From contig NZ_JAJADR010000002.1 of NCBI RefSeq assembly GCF_020447265.1, positions 248,001-312,000 on the forward strand: 64,000 nt of DNA, given 5' to 3'. Below are positions 59,061-64,000 of this stretch, one piece after another; positions within the stretch are counted from its first letter, which is position 1, and every line of letters begins with the position of its first letter. The position numbers were made by a program, and so were the translations under genes. This stretch comes from Hymenobacter lucidus (GTDB taxonomy: Bacteria; Bacteroidota; Bacteroidia; Cytophagales; Hymenobacteraceae). The notes below the pieces were generated by a model. It did not search any database. It was given only the letters and a program-made list of their open reading frames with translations, and was not told the origin of the DNA.

Positions 59061-59162
59061 GGCAAGAAAGGCGTTGGGAGCAGTCAAAATAACGCATTTA
59101 GCGCAGTCATCCAGTCCGGGCCCAGCTAGTTGCGGCCCCGTCATTGCTACTGAAACCAGTCC

Positions 59163-59603
59163 TTAGCGCGGCTCGGCCACCGGCAGCCAGGGCCGGATGG
59201 CGGCGGCCAGCTCGGGGCTGGTGAAGCTGAACCGGGTGGTACCCGAGTCGCCAGTGCGGATGTGGGTGGTATAGGAGGTCAGCCACAGCATTTTTTCGCC
59301 CTCTACCGGCTCCAGCGCGTCCCACGGAATGAGCAGCGGCGGGTGCCCAGTGCCAAATGGGAAGCCCGAGGCCAGAGCCAGTCCCGCCGGCGTGGCCGCC
59401 GCTTCGAGTACGCTCTGGTACTTCATCGACCCGATATAGGCTTGTCCCAACCCAAACCAGGAACCCGGCGGCCGGCTAGCGGTCTGAAAATGGTTGGCCA
59501 GCTTCTGCCAGCCCATCAGTGCAACCAGCTTCACGACCAGGCACCAGAAGCCGATAAAGCCAGCCAGCGCCAGCGGAATAAGTAGTAGCAGCCAATAGTT
59601 CAT
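59163..59603 (-). CDS. Small membrane-anchored protein with a PH-like body
   Basis: The start at 59603 (MNYWLLLLIPLALAGFIGFW) gives 146 residues; the longer reading to 59669 adds a poor lead. One N-terminal helix is followed by a beta-rich domain, with YIGSMKYQSVLEAAATPAGL, PPLLIPWDALEPVEGEKMLW and SGTTRFSFTSPELAAAIRPW. The alternation of strands and the final amphipathic helix suggest a PH-like fold. Function unknown. Confidence 0.68.
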   Translation of the reverse strand: MNYWLLLLIPLALAGFIGFWCLVVKLVALMGWQKLANHFQTASRPPGSWFGLGQAYIGSMKYQSVLEAAATPAGLALASGFPFGTGHPPLLIPWDALEPVEGEKMLWLTSYTTHIRTGDSGTTRFSFTSPELAAAIRPWLPVAEPR

Positions 59604-59734
59604 GCTACCGATACGCAAGCCAGCGCCGGAAGTCAGCATCGGAGGCAAAGGCCAGGCGGTATTTACCATTGGAACGCCACTGCCTGAGCCCGGCCTTTGC
59701 GGCCCAAACAGCCCAGGCTATGCTCCCACCCGGC

Positions 59735-60163
59735 TCAAAGCTGGTAGCCGTCATTCACCACGAAAGACTTGAGCAGAAACAGCATTTCCTCGTCGATGGC
59801 GGGACGCTGGGCATCCAGAAAATTGGTGCGGTACGGGTCGATGTAGCCCGTGAGGCGCACGAAATCTTGCTCCGACAGCATCTGAAACCCCATCGACCAG
59901 TCGGCAAAGACCCGGCCCGCCACCGGCCCGTCGGCCAGCGTGGTGACGCGCGTGTGGCGGTAGTCGTGCTGGATGGTGGCGTACACCTGTTGCACGGTAG
60001 CAGCCTCGCCTTCCAGCACCTGCATGAAGCTACCATTGCCGTAGAGGAGCAGCCCGGTAATGGAAAGCCGGTAGTTTTTGGTGCGCGACTGCCGCAGCAG
60101 CACCCGCAAATCGGCGGTAGTGGGCACGCCCACGGCCGTGCTTTGATAGACGATATGGTGCAT
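59735..60163 (-). CDS. BLUF-domain blue-light receptor
   Basis: BLUF proteins sense blue light with bound FAD. This 142-residue protein is a stand-alone BLUF domain with a short C-terminal helical cap. The key photocycle positions are present: Tyr6 in HHIVYQST, Asn30 in SRTKNYRLSITGLLLY, Gln48 in SFMQVLEG, and Trp89/Met91 in DWSMGF. No output domain is fused and no EAL, GGDEF or regulator gene is next to it, so its partner must be elsewhere. The C-terminal tail is acidic. It is divergent from the MscS-like gene. Confidence 0.93.
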   Translation of the reverse strand: MHHIVYQSTAVGVPTTADLRVLLRQSRTKNYRLSITGLLLYGNGSFMQVLEGEAATVQQVYATIQHDYRHTRVTTLADGPVAGRVFADWSMGFQMLSEQDFVRLTGYIDPYRTNFLDAQRPAIDEEMLFLLKSFVVNDGYQL

Positions 60164-60356
60164 AGTTCACAACGGAATTTCCTGCTTCCAACAGCCGGCC
60201 GGCAGGTGGTACCGAGAGCCGCCAGAATTAATGTACCCATTCAGCGCCCGGAATACAAGCTGGACCGGTGGGGCCGACCTGTAGCTAACCTTTCGCCGCC
60301 GGCATGGGTACACCTCTCACCCGGGCCGCACCTACCACGCCGGCCCCGCTCCTATC

Positions 60357-61445
60357 ATGCAGCAACAAGTCACTCACCTACTCTCCCATTTTCCTGAGAT
60401 TTTCGCTGCCCTGGGTATTCTGCTGGGCGGGCTGATTCTCGGCCTGGTGCTGAAATACGTGGTTTTTGGCGTGCTGCGGGCCTTTGGTCGGCGCGAAGAC
60501 TCGACGCTGGCCCGTTCCGTAAACGAGCACCTGAGCCAGGCCAGCGCCTGGTTTTTTCCGGTGCTGGCCGTGTCGCTGCTGCTGCCGCTGGTGCCGCTGC
60601 CGCCCAAGCCATTTGAGGTGCTACGCCGCGTGGTCGAAATTGCCCTGGTGCTCACCTTTGCCTGGGGCTTGGTCAAAACCGTGGACGTGCTCCAGGACCT
60701 GGTACTGCGGCGCTACCAGCTGGGCTCCGACAACAACCTGCGGGTGCGCAAGCTCTTCACCCAGCTCCAGTTCGTCAAGAAGCTGGCCGTCAGCCTGATT
60801 TTGTTCGTGGCGGTGGGCCTGGTGCTGATGAGCTTCGAAACAGTGCGGCGCCTGGGCACGGGCCTGCTCACCTCGGCCGGTATTGCCAGCGTCATTGTAG
60901 GCTTTGCCGCCCAGCGCTCTATCAGCAACCTGCTGGCCGGCTTCCAGATTGCCTTCACCCAGCCCATCCGCATCGACGACGTGCTGGTGGTGGAGGGCGA
61001 GTGGGGCCGGGTCGAGGAAATCACCTTTACCTACGTCGTACTCAGCATCTGGGACGAAAGGCGGTTGGTACTGCCGCTCAATTATTTCATCGAAAAGCCC
61101 TTCCAGAACTGGACCCGCACCAGTGCCCGCCTCACTGGCACTGTGTTTCTGCAAACCGACTACACCGTGCCCGTGGAAGCCGTGCGCACCGAGCTGCGGC
61201 GCATTCTGGAGGCCCACCCGCTCTGGGATAAGCGCGTGTGCGTGCTGCACGTAACCGATGCCAAGGAACGCACTCTGGAGCTGCGGGCCCTGGTCAGCGC
61301 CGCCGACGCGGGCTCGGTATGGGAGCTGCGCTGCGCCGTGCGCGAGCAGCTGGTCACGTTTCTGCAGCAGCACTACCCGGCCAGCCTGCCCCGCACGCGG
61401 ATACTACTCGACAACGATGACAACCGCGCCGGCGCCCCCGGCTAA
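60357..61445 (+). CDS. Mechanosensitive channel, MscS family
   Basis: The 362-residue protein has four or so N-terminal membrane helices. A pore-lining helix region includes GLLTSAGIASVIVGFAAQRS, and the MscS beta domain shows GFQIAFTQPIRIDDVLVVEG, WGRVEEITFTYVVLSIWDER and LPLNYFIEKPFQNWTR. A C-terminal alpha/beta domain follows (VRTELRRILEAHPLWDKRVC). It would open under membrane tension and release osmolytes. It is not in an operon. Confidence 0.94.
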   Translation: MQQQVTHLLSHFPEIFAALGILLGGLILGLVLKYVVFGVLRAFGRREDSTLARSVNEHLSQASAWFFPVLAVSLLLPLVPLPPKPFEVLRRVVEIALVLTFAWGLVKTVDVLQDLVLRRYQLGSDNNLRVRKLFTQLQFVKKLAVSLILFVAVGLVLMSFETVRRLGTGLLTSAGIASVIVGFAAQRSISNLLAGFQIAFTQPIRIDDVLVVEGEWGRVEEITFTYVVLSIWDERRLVLPLNYFIEKPFQNWTRTSARLTGTVFLQTDYTVPVEAVRTELRRILEAHPLWDKRVCVLHVTDAKERTLELRALVSAADAGSVWELRCAVREQLVTFLQQHYPASLPRTRILLDNDDNRAGAPG

Positions 61446-61560
61446 GGCAAGTCGGACGCTGTCTGGTTGGTCCAACGGAGGATGCGCTGCCCAAACAAAG
61501 CAAACACGCTTTTATCAGCTACTTAGTTTATATATTTATAATACACTATATGACTTCACT

Positions 61561-62118
61561 ATGCAACGACGCGCCTTCCTTCACCTGCCCCTGCTGGCCC
61601 CCGCGGCCTACGCCCTGCCTTGGTGGGCCGGCCCACTGGAGCCCGCTGCGGCCGATGAGCTAACCGGCAAAGCCGTGCTGGTGCGCAGCAAGCAGGACCG
61701 CTCCAACAAGCCCTTCCGGTTTCTGGATGCGACCTTCACCGTTAAGGTTTCGGGGCAGGATACGGGGGGCCGTTGCGTGATTTTCGACACGCTCCGCCAT
61801 GAGAAAGTGGGGCCCTTCCTGCATTTCCACAAGAATTGCGAGGAATGGTTTTACGTGGTAGAGGGCGAATTCAAGTTTCAGGCGGGGGAAGAAATGATGC
61901 GCCTGCAGGCCGGCGACTCACTGCTGGTGCCCCGGGGAATGCAGCACGCCTTCGTAAAAACCAGTGAAGGCACGGCCCGCCTCATCGTGATGCACCAGCC
62001 GGCCGGCACGCTGGAGGAGTATTTCCGCACCTCGGGCGAACTACCGATGGACACCCGCAAGGCTTTGGGCGTCAAGCACGACATTCACTACACCGGCCCA
62101 CCGCTGAAACCGGACTGA
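61561..62118 (+). CDS. Cupin-domain protein with Tat-like signal
   Basis: The ATG at 61561 gives 185 residues; the longer frame overlapping the MscS gene has no matching composition. The protein begins MQRRAFLHLPLLAPAAYALP, which resembles a twin-arginine-type signal peptide. The cupin fold spans about 55-155, with motif 1 GPFLHFHKNCEEWFYVVEGE (metal ligands) and motif 2 AGDSLLVPRGMQHAFVKTSE. The C-terminal part (TLEEYFRTSGELP) resembles bacterial extracytoplasmic cupins of unknown function. AT-rich sequence (61525-61550) upstream probably contains the promoter. Confidence 0.88.
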   Translation: MQRRAFLHLPLLAPAAYALPWWAGPLEPAAADELTGKAVLVRSKQDRSNKPFRFLDATFTVKVSGQDTGGRCVIFDTLRHEKVGPFLHFHKNCEEWFYVVEGEFKFQAGEEMMRLQAGDSLLVPRGMQHAFVKTSEGTARLIVMHQPAGTLEEYFRTSGELPMDTRKALGVKHDIHYTGPPLKPD

Positions 62119-62141
62119 CGCCTTGGTGATGAATCCCAACG

Positions 62142-62180
62142 GGGCCGGTGGACTTGCTTCCGCCGGCCCATTGTTTTTTA
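62142..62180 (+). terminator. Rho-independent terminator after the cupin gene
   Basis: GGGCCGGTGG pairs with CCGCCGGCCC (one G-U pair) around an 8-base loop, followed by ATTGTTTTTTA. It lies 24 bp after the cupin stop. Confidence 0.8.
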
Positions 62181-62310
62181 TACAAAGCCAGCCGGATGGC
62201 CATTCGGTGCTGGCGGCGCTGCCCGGGACCCGTAGAAACCCGGCGACCTGGCGCCGGGCGGCGGTACAAAACGCTGCCGAATTAAACCAAGCGCTATATA
62301 ATCCAACGGG

Positions 62311-62318
62311 TATATTTG
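62311..62318 (+). promoter_or_regulatory. -7-like element before the membrane coiled-coil gene
   Basis: TATATTTG fits TAnnTTTG and lies 45 bp upstream of the ATG at 62363. No good -33 TTTG is visible at the normal distance, so the assignment is tentative. Confidence 0.4.
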
Positions 62319-62362
62319 TCCGCGCTGTGCGCCGTGGCACAGCCTGACCCCATCCCGTTGTT

Positions 62363-63130
62363 ATGCGTAATTTTCTGGCGACTCTGACGGCCGTTACCCT
62401 GCTGGTCTTACTCATCTTCACCGGCCTGCACCTGCTTCACCTCACCACGGGCACGCTCGTCGACTGGATTATCGGCATTGGTATCTTTTGGTGGCTGGCC
62501 GCGGTGGTAGTATTACCCTGGAACACGCACTTTGCGGCCAAGGATGTGCTGGAAGAAGCCCGCCAGTCGCGCGAGCATGGCATTGCGGTGAGCGAGGAAA
62601 CCGTGGCCTTTGCCCGGCGCCTGGCCCAGCGCTTTTTGTGGCTGGCCATTGGGTTGCACCTGCTCACGGCCCTCACGCTCTACCTGCTGGCTTACTATCA
62701 GCTTACAGTGGTGGGCTACGCTGCCTCGGTGGCCGCGCTGCTGCTCACCTTTGCCAGGCCGGCCCAGCGGGCTTACGAGCACCTGAGCCGCCGTCTGCAG
62801 GCCATGACGCACCAGATTCACTATCCGCGGGAAGACGTGGTGGAGCTGCGCAGCCGAATGCTGGATGCGGAAACCAAGCTGCGCGACCTGCGCACTATGC
62901 TGGACGTGAGTGAGCCTACCTCCTGGGCCCACAGCCAGACCCAGGAGGTGGCCCACCTGCGCCTGCAGCTCGACCGGCTCGATGGCCGCCAGGAGGAACT
63001 GACCCGCCAGAACAGCCGCGACCACGAAGCCCTGGCCCGCCAGACGGCCGCCGACATTGCTCGTCTCTCCGAAGACGCCCAGTTTCTCAATCAGGTCCGG
63101 GAACTGATCCGCTTCTACAAAAGTGCCTAG
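62363..63130 (+). CDS. Two-part membrane/coiled-coil protein of unknown function
   Basis: The 255-residue protein has three or four N-terminal helices (about 1-24, 29-52, 85-110 and 113-128). A long charged helical tail follows (about 130-255, including REDVVELRSRMLDAETKLRD, LRLQLDRLDGRQEELTRQNS and ADIARLSEDAQFLNQVREL), which should form a cytoplasmic coiled coil. No domain is recognised. It is a single-gene unit after a terminator. The architecture suggests a scaffold or sensing role at the inner membrane. Confidence 0.78.
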   Translation: MRNFLATLTAVTLLVLLIFTGLHLLHLTTGTLVDWIIGIGIFWWLAAVVVLPWNTHFAAKDVLEEARQSREHGIAVSEETVAFARRLAQRFLWLAIGLHLLTALTLYLLAYYQLTVVGYAASVAALLLTFARPAQRAYEHLSRRLQAMTHQIHYPREDVVELRSRMLDAETKLRDLRTMLDVSEPTSWAHSQTQEVAHLRLQLDRLDGRQEELTRQNSRDHEALARQTAADIARLSEDAQFLNQVRELIRFYKSA

Positions 63131-63275
63131 CGCGCCGGTAGCGGTCTGAATGGTCAACCCAGCTGGTTAGGTGTGGCTACAACCTTCTGAGCACGGCCCT
63201 TTTCCGACCCGGCACCGTTGGGCTGCGTATGAAGGCTTCGGCAAAAGGAACAGCAAACCTTTGCCGGCGCTCCGC

Positions 63276-63860
63276 ATGAAAAAGCTTCTGTCGTTTCTAC
63301 CGCTGCTGCTGGCCGGCTGTGGCCCCTGCCAGGAAATAATCCTCTCGCCGCCCGAGCGGGCTTGGCTGGCCGCCTACCAGCCGGGCGAGAAAATCACCTT
63401 TCGCAGTAACCGGGGCCGCACCAACACCCTGACGATGCTGCCGCCTAAAGAATGGCATGAGAATACGGACTGCAACCGGCTGGAGTCGGGCAATTACCAG
63501 CCCATCTTCTCCCAGATTATCTTGCAGTCTGCCACCGTGTACAACGCCCGGAACCCGTATTTTCTGGTGACGATGCGCAAAAACAACCCCGACCGGCCGG
63601 GCTACCTTACCTTCAGCATGGCGGGGGTAGAGTGCGGCACAGCCGCCGAGGAAGGCCAGCCCACCTCGAAGCTGCAGCAACGCTCCTGCACCCTGACGAC
63701 CACCGGCCAAGTGTACCCAAGGGCCTATTTTTTTCAGGACGGGCAAAACGCCACGCACTACGGCACCGGGCCGGTACGGGCTTTCTACTGGGACCGGCAG
63801 GCCGGCCTGATCCGCTACGACTTGGCCGACGGCGAAACATTTGAGCTAGCCGCGGATTAG
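63276..63860 (+). CDS. Small lipoprotein
   Basis: The ATG at 63276 opens MKKLLSFLPLLLAGCGPCQE (Cys15 in LLAGC) and 194 residues; the longer reading from 63171 has no signal. The body has several Cys residues (PCQE, TDCNRL, VECGTA, RSCTLT) and the segments AWLAAYQPGEKITFRSNRGR, NPYFLVTMRKNNPDRPGYLT and VRAFYWDRQAGLIRYDLADG. It looks like a single beta-rich domain, perhaps with disulfides. Function unknown. It is on its own, 145 bp after the preceding gene. Confidence 0.78.
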   Translation: MKKLLSFLPLLLAGCGPCQEIILSPPERAWLAAYQPGEKITFRSNRGRTNTLTMLPPKEWHENTDCNRLESGNYQPIFSQIILQSATVYNARNPYFLVTMRKNNPDRPGYLTFSMAGVECGTAAEEGQPTSKLQQRSCTLTTTGQVYPRAYFFQDGQNATHYGTGPVRAFYWDRQAGLIRYDLADGETFELAAD

Positions 63861-63932
63861 TCAGTGCCGGGCGCGGCCGGCTTTTGTGCCAGCACCCACC
63901 AGCCCCTTCTGAATTCCACCCAAGCCAGGTTT

Positions 63933-64000
63933 ATGATTCCCCAATCAGCAGAAAATACCGCTACTTCTCCCACCGGCAGCCTTACCGAACCCGCCACCAT
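63933..64000 (+). CDS. Start of a gene cut by the right edge
   Basis: ATG at 63933-63935 opens MIPQSAENTATSPTGSLTEP and continues in frame to the end of the window. The visible part is a polar, Ser/Thr/Pro-rich N-terminus with no signal peptide. It is too short to identify. Confidence 0.45.
   Translation, partial: MIPQSAENTATSPTGSLTEPAT

Noticed and set aside
58549..59097. N-terminal 183-codon extension of the hydrolase ORF
   Set aside because: It overlaps the small membrane gene in another frame, and the lipobox start at 58548 is far more convincing.

Overview
The window looks like the chromosome of a GC-rich Bacteroidota, most likely Hymenobacter or a close Cytophagales relative. The signs are a SusC/SusD pair, a type IX secretion sorting domain, many lipoproteins with a Bacteroidota-style lipobox, few clear Shine-Dalgarno sites, TAnnTTTG-type promoter elements, and a mix of Mqo, BLUF, DoxX and DUF2071 proteins. 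The genus is inferred from gene content; no rRNA is present.

Region 1 (1-13.9 kb, all minus strand) is an arabinan/L-arabinose utilisation locus. A SusC/SusD importer, a lipoprotein GH43 arabinosidase and a secreted GH43-ricin-T9SS arabinanase are followed by an aldose 1-epimerase, AraB, AraD, AraA and the 5' end of a sodium:solute symporter. Near-identical 14-bp dyads with arms CACAATC/CACAAAC and a central CpG lie twice upstream of susC and once upstream of galM, and a degraded copy precedes araA. They probably form the operators of one sugar regulon. A relict or tiny lipoprotein ORF and a 1172-aa five-PAS hybrid histidine kinase follow.

Region 2 (18-35.7 kb) holds tRNA-Ser(GGA), type I asparaginase and TatD. 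Next is an exopolysaccharide locus: GT2, polysaccharide deacetylase, GT4 and flippase on the minus strand, divergent from a Wzz-like protein and an O-antigen ligase. It continues with a GAF-SpoIIE phosphatase, a lone Opp/Dpp-type permease, an XRE regulator preceded by a 43-bp-period array of perfect palindromes, a GT2/flippase-like membrane pair, RuvC and a TPR protein.

Region 3 (35.8-49.7 kb) has a tightly overlapping five-gene operon (PhzF, DoxX-like, DUF2071, membrane-anchored methyltransferase, membrane protein). After it come an ECF sigma factor overlapping a protein that seems to span both membranes (Dma-type anti-sigma architecture) and a lipoprotein, then HutI, PncA, a 2H phosphoesterase, a TonB-dependent receptor and an SDR.

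Region 4 (50-64 kb) contains Mqo, a methyltransferase, a CtlX-like amidinotransferase-fold protein, several small envelope proteins, PAP2 phosphatase, a lipoprotein hydrolase, a BLUF photoreceptor, an MscS channel, a cupin, and a partial ORF at the right edge.

Several intergenic gaps carry nested inverted repeats of different families, three of them centred on a shared AAAGCCCTTT terminator stem between convergent genes. The strongest candidates for new biology are the operator array at 31.2 kb, the sigma/dual-membrane protein pair at 39-41 kb, the five-gene coupled operon at 36-39 kb, and the dyad-defined arabinan regulon.
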